Of a DNA stretch of 54,326 bases, positions 22,151-34,338 are shown piece after piece. Location: the NCBI RefSeq assembly GCF_000346755.1, contig NZ_ANNV01000095.1:1-54326 (forward strand). The letters run 5' to 3'. Below the pieces are notes generated by a model. That model searched no databases. It was not told where the DNA came from and saw only the letters and a list, made by a program, of their open reading frames with translations. Each line of letters begins with the position of its first letter. The first letter of the stretch is position 1. This DNA comes from Pseudomonas sp. CBZ-4. GTDB lineage: Bacteria; Pseudomonadota; Gammaproteobacteria; Pseudomonadales; Pseudomonadaceae. Position numbers and translations under genes: made by a program.

Positions 22151-23662
22151 GTGTCAGTGGAACTTTGGCAGCAGTGCGTGGAGCTTTTGCGCGAGGAGCT
22201 GCCTGCCCAGCAATTCAACACCTGGATCCGTCCACTACAAGTCGAAGCCGAAGGCGACGAGTTGCGTGTCTACGCACCCAATCGGTTTGTTCTCGACTGG
22301 GTCAACGAGAAGTACCTGAGCCGCGTTCTCGAGTTGCTCGACGAACATGGCAACGGCGTTGCGCCCGTGCTCTCCTTATTAATAGGCAGCAAACGCAGCT
22401 CCGCCCCGCGTGCTGCGCCGAATGCGCCGCTGGCGGCTGCCGCATCGCAAGCCCAGGTAGCGACTGCACCGGCTGCGCCTGCTCCAGCCCCCGCGCCATC
22501 CAAGTCCTCCGCGCAAAAAAGCGCGCCTGAGCACGAGGAACCGTCACGCGACAGCTTCGACCCGATGGCCGGCGCCAGCTCCCAGCAAGCACCGGTTCGC
22601 GCCGAACAGCGCACCGTGCAAGTCGAAGGTGCGCTCAAGCACACCAGCTACCTGAACCGCACCTTTACCTTTGAGAACTTCGTCGAAGGTAAATCCAACC
22701 AGTTGGCCCGCGCTGCCGCCTGGCAGGTAGCCGATAACCCCAAGCATGGTTACAACCCGCTCTTCCTTTATGGCGGCGTTGGCTTGGGTAAGACCCACTT
22801 GATGCACGCTGTGGGTAACCACCTATTAAAGAAGAACCCGAATGCCAAGGTCGTGTACCTGCACTCGGAGCGCTTCGTGGCTGACATGGTCAAGGCCTTG
22901 CAGCTGAACGCCATCAACGAGTTCAAACGGTTCTACCGTTCCGTTGATGCCTTGCTGATCGATGACATTCAATTCTTCGCGCGCAAGGAACGTTCTCAGG
23001 AAGAGTTCTTCCACACCTTCAACGCCCTGCTCGAAGGCGGCCAACAGGTCATCCTGACCAGTGACCGCTACCCGAAGGAAATCGAAGGCCTGGAAGAGCG
23101 CTTGAAGTCGCGGTTTGGCTGGGGCCTGACCGTTGCGGTAGAGCCGCCGGAGCTGGAAACCCGCGTTGCGATCCTGATGAAAAAAGCCGACCAGGCGAAG
23201 GTCGACCTGCCCCACGACGCCGCCTTCTTCATCGCCCAGCGCATTCGTTCCAACGTGCGTGAGCTGGAAGGCGCACTCAAACGGGTCATCGCCCACTCGC
23301 ACTTCATGGGCCGCGATATCACCATCGAGTTGATCCGCGAATCCCTGAAAGACCTGCTGGCGCTGCAAGACAAACTGGTGAGTGTGGATAACATTCAGCG
23401 CACGGTTGCCGAATACTACAAAATCAAGATTTCCGACCTGCTGTCCAAGCGCCGTTCGCGCTCGGTGGCTCGTCCACGGCAAGTGGCCATGGCGCTCTCC
23501 AAAGAGCTGACCAACCACAGCCTGCCGGAAATCGGTGATGTGTTTGGTGGCCGCGATCACACCACTGTGTTGCACGCGTGCCGCAAGATTAACGAACTCA
23601 AGGAATCCGACGCGGATATTCGCGAGGACTACAAGAACCTGCTGCGTACACTGACAACGTGA
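22151..23662 (+). CDS. dnaA: Chromosomal replication initiator DnaA
   Basis: DnaA binds the oriC boxes as an ATP-bound oligomer, unwinds the AT-rich region and loads DnaB. The 503-residue protein starts at a GTG preceded by GGGGA. Domain I covers about residues 1-85, and the linker is alanine- and proline-rich (about 86-165). The AAA+ domain has Walker [11 protein letters not shown] near residue 208 and Walker [10 protein letters not shown] near 270. The C-terminal box-binding domain carries the signature [17 protein letters not shown] near residue 470. One DnaA-box 9-mer is inside the gene at 23393. Confidence 0.99.
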   Translation: MSVELWQQCVELLREELPAQQFNTWIRPLQVEAEGDELRVYAPNRFVLDWVNEKYLSRVLELLDEHGNGVAPVLSLLIGSKRSSAPRAAPNAPLAAAASQAQVATAPAAPAPAPAPSKSSAQKSAPEHEEPSRDSFDPMAGASSQQAPVRAEQRTVQVEGALKHTSYLNRTFTFENFVEGKSNQLARAAAWQVADNPKHGYNPLFLYGGVGLGKTHLMHAVGNHLLKKNPNAKVVYLHSERFVADMVKALQLNAINEFKRFYRSVDALLIDDIQFFARKERSQEEFFHTFNALLEGGQQVILTSDRYPKEIEGLEERLKSRFGWGLTVAVEPPELETRVAILMKKADQAKVDLPHDAAFFIAQRIRSNVRELEGALKRVIAHSHFMGRDITIELIRESLKDLLALQDKLVSVDNIQRTVAEYYKIKISDLLSKRRSRSVARPRQVAMALSKELTNHSLPEIGDVFGGRDHTTVLHACRKINELKESDADIREDYKNLLRTLTT

Positions 23663-23700
23663 TGACACCAGCGCAGCTTATTAAGGCAAGGGACTAGACC

Positions 23701-24804
23701 ATGCATTTCACCATTCAACGCGAAGCCCTGTTGAAACCCCTGCAACTGGTCGCAGGCGTCGTCGAGCGCCGACAGACCTTGCCGGTGCTTTCCAACGTAT
23801 TGCTGGTGGTCGAAGGCCAGCAATTGTCCCTGACCGGTACCGACCTGGAAGTCGAACTGGTCGGTCGTGTGCAGTTGGAAGAGCCCGCCGAACCTGGCGA
23901 GATCACCGTGCCGGCGCGCAAGCTGATGGATATCTGCAAAAGCCTGCCGAACGACGCGCTGATCGATATCAAGGTGGATGACGCCAAGTTGGTGGTCAAG
24001 GCCGGCCGTAGCCGTTTCACCCTGTCCACCCTGCCAGCCAATGACTTCCCAACCGTGGAAGAAGGCCCTGGCTCGCTGACCTGCAGCCTGGAGCAGAGCA
24101 AGCTGCGTCGTTTGATCGAGCGCACCAGCTTCGCCATGGCGCAACAGGACGTGCGTTACTACCTCAACGGCATGCTGCTGGAAGTGTCTGAAGGCATCAT
24201 CCGCGCCGTGGCCACTGACGGTCACCGTCTGGCCATGTGCTCGATGAAAGCCGACATTGGCCAGCCGGACCGTCATCAGGTGATCGTGCCGCGCAAAGGT
24301 ATCCTTGAACTGGCGCGCCTGCTCACCGAGCCGGACGGCAATGTCAGCATCGTGTTGGGCCAGCACCACATCCGCGCCACCACCGGTGAGTTCACCTTCA
24401 CCTCCAAGCTGGTTGACGGCAAGTTCCCGGATTACGAGCGCGTACTGCCCAAGGGCGGCGACAAGCTGGTGATCGGCGACCGTCAGGCGTTGCGTGAAGC
24501 ATTCAGCCGTACGGCGATTCTGTCCAACGAGAAGTACCGTGGTATTCGTCTGCAACTGGCCAACGGTCAGCTGAAAATCCAGGCCAACAACCCGGAGCAG
24601 GAAGAAGCGGAAGAAGAAGTGGGCGTTGACTACAACGGCGGCTCCCTGGAAATCGGCTTCAACGTGAGTTACTTGCTCGACGTGCTGGGTGTGATGACCA
24701 CCGAACAGGTTCGCCTGATTCTGTCGGACTCCAACAGCAGCGCCCTCGTGCAGGAATCCGACAACGACGACTCGGCTTACGTTGTTATGCCGATGCGCCT
24801 GTAA
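23701..24804 (+). CDS. dnaN: DNA polymerase III sliding clamp (beta subunit)
   Basis: DnaN forms the ring-shaped dimer that holds DNA polymerases on DNA and recruits repair factors. The 367-residue protein starts MHFTIQREALLKPLQ, shows three repeated clamp domains, and ends with the family motif YVVMPMRL. It begins 38 bases after dnaA and ends 10 bases before recF, within the dnaA-dnaN-recF-gyrB cluster. Confidence 0.99.
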   Translation: MHFTIQREALLKPLQLVAGVVERRQTLPVLSNVLLVVEGQQLSLTGTDLEVELVGRVQLEEPAEPGEITVPARKLMDICKSLPNDALIDIKVDDAKLVVKAGRSRFTLSTLPANDFPTVEEGPGSLTCSLEQSKLRRLIERTSFAMAQQDVRYYLNGMLLEVSEGIIRAVATDGHRLAMCSMKADIGQPDRHQVIVPRKGILELARLLTEPDGNVSIVLGQHHIRATTGEFTFTSKLVDGKFPDYERVLPKGGDKLVIGDRQALREAFSRTAILSNEKYRGIRLQLANGQLKIQANNPEQEEAEEEVGVDYNGGSLEIGFNVSYLLDVLGVMTTEQVRLILSDSNSSALVQESDNDDSAYVVMPMRL

Positions 24805-24814
24805 TAGAAGCTAG

Positions 24815-28340
<3,526 letters not shown>

Positions 28341-28371
28341 TCAGGCGCTTTTACAAATTGCGTTGTATTAC

Positions 28372-28405
28372 AAAAAACCCGATAGCGTGAGCTATCGGGT
28401 TTTTT
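28372..28405 (+). terminator. Rho-independent terminator after gyrB
   Basis: A perfect stem (CCCGATAGC with GCTATCGGG) around a GTGA loop, preceded by six A and followed by six T, lies 32 bases after gyrB. It closes the dnaA-gyrB cluster and separates it from the accessory dinD-like gene. The flanks would allow action in both directions. Confidence 0.93.
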
Positions 28406-28573
28406 GTATTCAGGGTTTGGGTGAGCTCAGGGTATTCCTGTGAGTATGTGTGCATTTGTTAACGGAGCATTGATCCAGTCGTTCTTTCGATGTGATGCTG
28501 AAACCTGCGAGGCACCGATTCTGGCTGTTGTGGGAATCTCAGCCTACCCAACTGATTTAGGCGGATATTAATC

Positions 28574-29410
28574 ATGAACGAGAAAAGTGTTTCTTTCGAA
28601 AGCCTAAGACACCACACAACCGAAGGCCTTGAGTACTGGTCGGCTCGTGAACTTGCTCCAATGTTGGAATACCGAGACTGGAGGAACTTCGAGAACGTTA
28701 TTGGTAAAGCCAAGCAAGCCTGCATGGGAAGTAAGCACCCAATAGCCGACCATTTTGTTGAAACCACCAAAATGGTGGTTTTGGGCTCGGGTTCTCAGCG
28801 TGAGCTGAGTGAAGTGCATTTGTCTCGATACGCGTGCTATTTGATTGTCCAGAACGGTGACCCGACCAAAGCGGTCATTGCTGCAGGGCAAACGTATTTT
28901 GCGATTCAGACCCGGCGCCAGGAACTGGAAGACGATCAAGCTTTCCAGAACCTTAAGGATGATCAAAAAAGACTGCTGTTACGTAACGAGTTGCGCGAGC
29001 ATAACAAGCAACTTGTCGAGGCTGCTCAACAGGCAGGAGTAGAGACAGGGCTGGAATTCGCGGTCTTTCAAAATCATGGGTACAAAGGGCTCTATGGGGG
29101 GCTCGATCAGAAAGCTATCCATCAGCGTAAGCAGCTGAAAAAGAGTCAGAAAATATTGGACCACATGGGATCTACGAAGCTAGCCGCAAACTTGTTTCGA
29201 GCTACGCAAACAGAAGAAAAGCTTCGACGGGACAATGTCCAGGGTAAGCATCTTGCGAACCAGGTGCACTTTGAGGTGGGTAAAAAAGTCCGCGATACCA
29301 TTGCTGAGTTGGGAGGGACTATGCCGGAGGAACTTCCTAACCCAGCAAAGAGCATCCAACAAATCGAATTGGCTACCAAGAAGCTTCAGGCAGAGTCGGA
29401 TGAAATGTAA
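28574..29410 (+). CDS. dinD: DinD-like DNA-damage-inducible protein
   Basis: The 278 residues match the DinD family over their length (E. coli DinD has 274). Recognisable segments are GLEYWSARELAPMLEYRDWRNF near residue 18, KMVVLGSGSQRELSEVHLSRYACYLI near 70, and EFAVFQNHGYKGLYGGL near 158. In E. coli, DinD is SOS-induced and inhibits RecA filament activity. Here the 233 bases between gyrB and this gene show no LexA box of the CTG-N10-CAG type. An AGGCGGA element lies about eight bases before the ATG. The gene is visibly less GC-rich than its neighbours and interrupts the usual gyrB-plsC order, suggesting acquisition by transfer. A parS-like site lies just after its stop. Confidence 0.88.
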   Translation: MNEKSVSFESLRHHTTEGLEYWSARELAPMLEYRDWRNFENVIGKAKQACMGSKHPIADHFVETTKMVVLGSGSQRELSEVHLSRYACYLIVQNGDPTKAVIAAGQTYFAIQTRRQELEDDQAFQNLKDDQKRLLLRNELREHNKQLVEAAQQAGVETGLEFAVFQNHGYKGLYGGLDQKAIHQRKQLKKSQKILDHMGSTKLAANLFRATQTEEKLRRDNVQGKHLANQVHFEVGKKVRDTIAELGGTMPEELPNPAKSIQQIELATKKLQAESDEM

Positions 29411-29421
29411 CATTTCCAAAA

Positions 29422-29437
29422 TGCTCCACGTGGAACA
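29422..29437. promoter_or_regulatory. parS: parS-like site 3 (one mismatch)
   Basis: TGCTCCACGTGGAACA differs from the perfect site at 25866 by one base (C for T at the third position). It lies in the 27-base gap between the convergent dinD-like and response-regulator genes, 7.3 kb from oriC. It is likely to bind ParB, perhaps more weakly. Confidence 0.75.
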
Positions 29438-30157
29438 TCACGGCGAAGTCGCCGCCACGCTCTCCAACCGATACCCATACCCGTAGATCGTCAACAGCTG
29501 CCAACCCCTGTCTGCCGTCAGCCCCAGCTTGTTGCGCAGCCGGTAGATATGCGTGTCCAGCGGCCGCGATGACACCATCTCTTCATGGGTCCAGAACCGC
29601 TCATACAGGTACTCACGGGACAACGGCCGCGCCAGGTTGGCAAACAAACAACTGGCCAATCGGTATTCACGCTCAGTGAGGTTGATCGGTTTACCCGCAC
29701 GGGTCACGGTCAATTCGGCATCGTCGAAGGTCAGGTCATTGAAACTCTGCACTTCATGGGTCGCCGACTTTTGCAGGCCATGCCGACGCAACACCGCTGC
29801 GACCCTCGCCTTTAGTTCGTTGGGCCGAAAAGGTTTGCTGACATAATCATCAGCGCCGCTGTTCAAGGCGGTGACGATGTCGCTCTCGGCATCACGGCTG
29901 GTGAGCATGATGACGGCAGGTGGCGACTCCATGTGTTCGCGAGTCCAGCGCAGCAGGGCGATGCCGGTGATGTCCGGCAGTTGCCAGTCGAGGATCAGCA
30001 GGTCGAAGGTTTCCCGGCGCAGTTGGCGCAGCAGGTCTTCACCGCGTTCAAAGCAGTGCAGGGTCCAAGGCTGTTCGGCGGTGCTGGGGATCTGTCGCAG
30101 TGTCTGTTCCACCCGGCGCAGTTCGGCGGGTTCGTCATCCAGTATTGCGACACGCAT
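29438..30157 (-). CDS. OmpR-family response regulator
   Basis: This is a two-component transcription regulator. The 239 residues comprise a receiver domain with the acidic pair Asp7-Asp8, the phosphoacceptor Asp57 (LLILDWQLPD), Thr86 and Lys108 (YVSKPFRP). A winged-helix DNA-binding domain follows (INLTEREYRLASCLFANLAR near 160, RPLDTHIYRLRNKLG near 197, and LLTIYGYGYRLE at the end). It is divergent from the CHASE2 histidine kinase gene at 30483, which is probably its partner. A seven-base inverted repeat at 30240-30265 between them could be a binding site. The regulated genes are unknown. Confidence 0.95.
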   Translation of the reverse strand: MRVAILDDEPAELRRVEQTLRQIPSTAEQPWTLHCFERGEDLLRQLRRETFDLLILDWQLPDITGIALLRWTREHMESPPAVIMLTSRDAESDIVTALNSGADDYVSKPFRPNELKARVAAVLRRHGLQKSATHEVQSFNDLTFDDAELTVTRAGKPINLTEREYRLASCLFANLARPLSREYLYERFWTHEEMVSSRPLDTHIYRLRNKLGLTADRGWQLLTIYGYGYRLESVAATSP

Positions 30158-30482
30158 GGGTGGTCCTTTCTTCTTGAAAAGTATGGCAGCCGTTGGCCTG
30201 TTTCGAATAAGGGCACGTGCTGCATAGATGCCGGCCGTTGAATCTGAAGAATTGTGCGCAGATTCGTCGGCCCCTTGGATCTCTCGGTAGGCTGGGATCG
30301 ATCAGCGGTTAAGCCTTTGAAAGTCCTCGGTACCTGTGTGGGAAAGATACCGGCTCCTGACCGTAAGTAAAAGGATCAGCCGACGCGTGCGCTGTCGTAA
30401 ACTCCAGTGTCGTCCTACGATGAGCAAAGCCGCGTTCCATGACATCGTCCACCACTCGACAACAGCACAGGCACGTTGACCT
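30158..30482. other. Divergent intergenic region, regulator/kinase
   Basis: This 325-base gap separates the response regulator (minus) from the histidine kinase (plus) and must hold promoters for both. I see no consensus promoter. The clearest structure is the inverted repeat GAATCTG-N12-CAGATTC at 30240-30265. No convincing small gene or terminator is visible. Confidence 0.6.
30240..30265. repeat. Inverted repeat, candidate operator
   Basis: GAATCTG (30240-30246) and CAGATTC (30259-30265) are perfect inverted copies separated by 12 bases, about 83 bases upstream of the response regulator start. It may bind the regulator, but there is no independent support. Confidence 0.4.
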
Positions 30483-32765
30483 ATGATGCTCTGGGGCAAG
30501 CCCGAAAAACGCCAACCCACCCACGCCCAACGGCTGTTCCATGGCCTGGTCCGCGAATGGTTGTGGATCGGTCTGCTGTTGCTGCCCATCACCGCGTACT
30601 TGTCCCTGAGCCCCGGCTTGGCATTGAACAACCCGCTTTACGACAGCCTTCGCCGCCTCACGCCCCTGCCGGTAGACCCGCGCATCCTGTTGGTGACCAT
30701 CGACGGCCCCAGCCTCAAGAAGCTGGGGCAATGGCCCTGGCCGCGCAGCTTGCACGCCGACCTGATCGACCGCCTGAGCGCCGCGCAACCGGCCGCGATC
30801 CTGTTCGATGTGGCCTTCAGCGAGCCGGGCAACCCCGCCAATGACAAACGCTTGGCCGACGCGGTGTGCAACGCCGGCAACGTGCTGTTGCCGTTGCTGC
30901 GTGAAGGGCCGGCGAGTTACATCCAACCCGCAGAACAAATGCAGCCGCTGCTTAAATGCGCCAAGGGCGTGGGGCATATCAATGTCGAAGCGGACAACGA
31001 TGGCGTCGTGCGCAGCCTGTATTTGCGTGAGGGGCCGTTGGATGCCATGGCGCCGCAACTGGCTTGGCTGGCCTATCAGATGGGCACCCAGGAGCCCACG
31101 CCGATGCCGGCTGAATCCCATGGCAAAGTCAGCGAACAATGGCACCGTGAGCACGGCATTCGCATTCCGTTTATCGCGGCCCACACCCAATTCCCCAGTG
31201 TGTCCTACGTCAGCGTATTGCGCGGTGAAGTCTCCCCCGAGTTGCTGCGCAATCGTCTGATCCTGGTCGGGGCGACCGCTTCTGGAATGGGTGATCGTTT
31301 TGCCACACCCATTTCGTCCACGCTGGGCACCACGGCGGGTGTCGAGATCCAGGCCAACGTGCTTAACGGTTTGCTGCAAGAGCGCAGCATTGTTGATCTG
31401 CCTGGGTGGCTGGCGGCGCTGATGGCGACGTCCGTGGTGGCGTTGCTGCTCGGCTTGCTGCTGTATCGGCCGCGTTACGCGCTATGGATGACGCTGGGCT
31501 GCATGGCCGCTGCGCTGATCGGGTCCCTGGCGTTGTTGCGCCTGGGCCATTGGTGGTCCCCTGCCGCCTGCCTGATCGGTTTACTGCTCAGCTACCTGAT
31601 CTGGAACTGGCGACGCCTCAGCGTGATCCTGGCCTACTTCGGCTGGGAGCTGGCGCGCCTGGACAACGAACCCAAAGTGCTGCCCGAACGCCGTCGTGCA
31701 CCCGCCAGCAAAGGCGATGTCTTGCAGGGCCGCATCTTTGCCCTGGAGCAGGCCGTCAGCCGCACACGCGACACCCGGCGCTTCATGGCCGATGGCCTGG
31801 AGTGCCTGCCGGTAGCGACGCTGATTACCGACCCCAGGGGCAATATCCTGTTGGCCAACCGTATCGCTCGGGAAGTGTTCGGCAGCGACCTGGTCACCGA
31901 CAACCTGCTGGAACAACTGGCTGACCTCGGCTATCCACCGCTGCACAACGGTGTGCGCCCTGCCCTCTCGGCGCTGGAGCTGGTCGAGTTCCGGGATATC
32001 CACCAGCGCAGCCTGCGCATGGAACTCGCGCCGCTGTTGCCGGCAGAAGGTGACGTCGCACTGGGCTGGCTGTTGAGCCTGACGGACTTGAGCAAGGAGC
32101 GTGAAGCCCAGCAGCACCGCGAGACCATGCTGCGCTTCCTCTCCCACGACTTGCGTGCGCCGCACTCGGCGATCCTGGCGTTGCTGGATGTACACGGCAG
32201 TGAGTCGCCGGTATTCGCCCGGATCGAGCAGCAGGTACGTCGTGCCTTGAGCCTCACCGAATCCTTTGTGCAGTTGGCCAAGGCCGAGGCGGACGGCTAC
32301 CACTTCCAGCCGACGCTGTTCGCCATGCTGGTGATGGATGCGTTTGACCAGGTCGCGTTGCTGGCCCAGCTCAAGGGGATTCATCTGGTCCATGATCTGG
32401 ATGAAGCTGACGAGGGCATGGTGTCGGCCGATCAATCGCTGCTGACCCGTGCACTGTTCAATGTCCTGGAAAACGCCATCAAGTATTCGCCATCCGGCAC
32501 CACTGTCAGGTTGCGCCACGGTGCTACGCCGGGCTGGCTGGAATGCCGCATCAGCGATCAGGGCCCGGGGATTGCCGCCGAGGACTTGCCGGAGTTGTTC
32601 AGCCAATACCGACGCTTTGAATCGGCCCAGGGCAGCGATGGCCTGGGGTTGGGGCTGACCATGGTCAAGGCCGTCGTGGAACGCCATGGCGGGCGTATCA
32701 GCTGCGAAAGCGTGGTGGGCAAGGGCACCACGTTCAGCCTGCAACTGCCGCTGCTGGAAGAGTGA
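30483..32765 (+). CDS. CHASE2-domain sensor histidine kinase
   Basis: This is a membrane sensor kinase. The 760 residues start with a membrane segment (WLWIGLLLLPITAYLSL, about 27-43). A periplasmic CHASE2 domain follows (about 50-300, with LLVTIDGPSLKKLGQWPW, AAILFDVAFSE and LILVGATASGMGD). Three hydrophobic segments (about 305-380) and a PAS-like region (about 440-530) come next. The kinase core has His555 in FLSHDLRAPHSAIL, the N box NVLENAIKYSP, and G boxes DQGPGI and GLGLGLTMVK. CHASE2 ligands are unknown. It is divergent from the OmpR-type regulator and is followed by a terminator. The pair interrupts the usual gyrB-plsC gene order. Confidence 0.95.
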   Translation: MMLWGKPEKRQPTHAQRLFHGLVREWLWIGLLLLPITAYLSLSPGLALNNPLYDSLRRLTPLPVDPRILLVTIDGPSLKKLGQWPWPRSLHADLIDRLSAAQPAAILFDVAFSEPGNPANDKRLADAVCNAGNVLLPLLREGPASYIQPAEQMQPLLKCAKGVGHINVEADNDGVVRSLYLREGPLDAMAPQLAWLAYQMGTQEPTPMPAESHGKVSEQWHREHGIRIPFIAAHTQFPSVSYVSVLRGEVSPELLRNRLILVGATASGMGDRFATPISSTLGTTAGVEIQANVLNGLLQERSIVDLPGWLAALMATSVVALLLGLLLYRPRYALWMTLGCMAAALIGSLALLRLGHWWSPAACLIGLLLSYLIWNWRRLSVILAYFGWELARLDNEPKVLPERRRAPASKGDVLQGRIFALEQAVSRTRDTRRFMADGLECLPVATLITDPRGNILLANRIAREVFGSDLVTDNLLEQLADLGYPPLHNGVRPALSALELVEFRDIHQRSLRMELAPLLPAEGDVALGWLLSLTDLSKEREAQQHRETMLRFLSHDLRAPHSAILALLDVHGSESPVFARIEQQVRRALSLTESFVQLAKAEADGYHFQPTLFAMLVMDAFDQVALLAQLKGIHLVHDLDEADEGMVSADQSLLTRALFNVLENAIKYSPSGTTVRLRHGATPGWLECRISDQGPGIAAEDLPELFSQYRRFESAQGSDGLGLGLTMVKAVVERHGGRISCESVVGKGTTFSLQLPLLEE

Positions 32766-32789
32766 AAAACGTACTTTTTCGCTGTGCAT

Positions 32790-32820
32790 AAAAAACCGGT
32801 CACAAGGACCGGTTTTTTTA
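32790..32820 (+). terminator. Rho-independent terminator after the CHASE2 kinase gene
   Basis: A stem of ACCGGTC and GACCGGT is flanked by an A-run and seven T, about 25 bases after the kinase stop. The A-run on the left could let it also terminate transcription from plsC on the minus strand. Confidence 0.88.
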
Positions 32821-32946
32821 TGCTGGAAAAACTTATGCACCTTTTTCCGAATTTTATGGGCTCTGGAAATATGTAAGTAAATCAGCTTGTTATGAAACAA
32901 AAAAGCCAATTCGCCAACAAACCGTACACAGGTTATCCACAGAAGC

Positions 32947-33717
32947 TCATGCCGCTGGTTCCTGCGCCACAACCGGCTCCGGTGGCAGCGAGCCCATGGC
33001 GCGTTGCTGAGCCTCATTCCAGGCCGCCGCCCGGTCATTCAGCGCAGCGATAGCCCGTGGGCCTTCGCCTTCGGCATACATCGGTTCACCAATCACCACG
33101 GTGATGGTGCCGGCGCGCTTGGCCCAGCCTTCCTTGGGCCAGAACTTGCCGGCGTTGTGTGCGATCGGCAGTACCGGCAGGTTGGCATTGACCGCCAATG
33201 CCGTACCGCCCCGGGAGAACTTGCCCACGGTGCCGAACGGCACGCGTGTACCTTCCGGGAAGATCAGCACCCACACGCCGTCCTTGAGCAGCTCGTCACC
33301 CTTCTTCGCCACGTGCTTGAGCGCAGCCTTGGGGTTGTCACGGTCGATCGCGATCGGCCGCAACATGGCCATGGCCCAGCCAAAGAACGGTACGTACAGC
33401 AACTCACGCTTGAGCACCTGGCTCAGGGGCGAGAAGTACGCCGAGAGGAAGAACGTCTCCCAGGTGCTCTGGTGGTTCGACAGAATCACGCAAGGCTGGT
33501 CCGGGACGTTTTCAGCGCCCTTGATCTCGAAGCGAATGCCCAGGAATACCTTGGACAGCCACAACGCACAGCGGCACCAATAAACGTTGATAAAGCGATA
33601 GCGCGCCTTGAATGGCAAAAAGGGCGCGATAAAAAAGCTCAGGGTGCACCAGAGAAACGAACTGGTGCCCAGCAGCAGGTAAAAGAAAAAGGTTCTGATG
33701 GCCTGCAAGATCGACAT
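32947..33717 (-). CDS. plsC: 1-acyl-sn-glycerol-3-phosphate acyltransferase (PlsC family)
   Basis: PlsC-type enzymes acylate lysophosphatidic acid at the inner membrane to make phosphatidic acid for phospholipids. The start at 33717 (MSILQAIRTFFFYLLLG) gives 256 residues; the open frame continues upstream without conserved sequence. An N-terminal membrane region is followed by the catalytic NHQSTWE motif (HX4D/E type) near residue 79. The FPEGTR motif lies near residue 152 and the LPVLPIAHNAG block near 180. It lies 82 bases after gmhB and may be co-transcribed. An exact DnaA-box 9-mer is just beyond its stop at 32933-32941. Confidence 0.94.
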   Translation of the reverse strand: MSILQAIRTFFFYLLLGTSSFLWCTLSFFIAPFLPFKARYRFINVYWCRCALWLSKVFLGIRFEIKGAENVPDQPCVILSNHQSTWETFFLSAYFSPLSQVLKRELLYVPFFGWAMAMLRPIAIDRDNPKAALKHVAKKGDELLKDGVWVLIFPEGTRVPFGTVGKFSRGGTALAVNANLPVLPIAHNAGKFWPKEGWAKRAGTITVVIGEPMYAEGEGPRAIAALNDRAAAWNEAQQRAMGSLPPEPVVAQEPAA

Positions 33718-33799
33718 GGCGGCATTTACCGTTGCGGGGCATGGCCCGCCTGTTAAAAGCGCACTCCCGAACATTCCTTGGTCAGGATGTCGAGGGCGA

Positions 33800-34336
33800 C
33801 TAGTTGTTGATAAGTTCTGCGGCAACCGCCGCCAGATCGTCAAAAATCAAGGTGCCCACCGGCAGGGTTTTCGCCTGGGTCTTTTCGCCTTTTCCGGTTT
33901 TAACCAAAACTGGCTGAGAATCGACGGCTTTGGCCGCCTCCAGGTCACCGAGGCTGTCCCCGACGAACCATATCCCAGCCAATGGCACCTTGTAATGTTC
34001 TGCAATGGTTTTCAACATGCCAGGTTTGGGCTTGCGGCAAGCGCAGCCCTCATCCGGCCCGTGGGGGCAGTACACCACCAGCCCCACCTCACCGCCCTGC
34101 TCGGCCACCAACGTGCGCAAGCGCGCGTGCATGGCGTCCAGGGTGGCGATGTCGTAGTAACCGCGGGCGATGCCGGACTGGTTGGTGGCGATGGCCACTG
34201 TCCAGCCGGCTTTGCTCAACTGCGCGATGGCCTCGATCGAACCGGGCAGTGGAATCCACTCCTCCACCGACTTGATGTAAGCGTCGGAGTCGTAATTGAT
34301 CACCCCGTCCCGATCGAGAATCAGCAGTTTCAACAT
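33800..34336 (-). CDS. gmhB: D-glycero-beta-D-manno-heptose-1,7-bisphosphate 7-phosphatase
   Basis: GmhB removes the 7-phosphate in synthesis of ADP-heptose for the lipopolysaccharide inner core. The 178-residue HAD phosphatase has the nucleophile motif LLILDRDGVIN near residue 4, the ATNQSG motif near 50, and a zinc-binding loop CPHGPDEGCACRKPKPGM near residues 90-107. The loop is diagnostic for GmhB among HAD enzymes. The acidic VGDSLGDLEAAKA motif is near 127. It begins two bases after glyS ends. Confidence 0.95.
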   Translation of the reverse strand: MLKLLILDRDGVINYDSDAYIKSVEEWIPLPGSIEAIAQLSKAGWTVAIATNQSGIARGYYDIATLDAMHARLRTLVAEQGGEVGLVVYCPHGPDEGCACRKPKPGMLKTIAEHYKVPLAGIWFVGDSLGDLEAAKAVDSQPVLVKTGKGEKTQAKTLPVGTLIFDDLAAVAAELINN

Positions 34337-34338
34337 GG

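Noticed and set aside
21857..22530. Open frames running through oriC into dnaA
   Set aside because: They cross the DnaA boxes and the 5' end of dnaA in other frames and have no conserved features.
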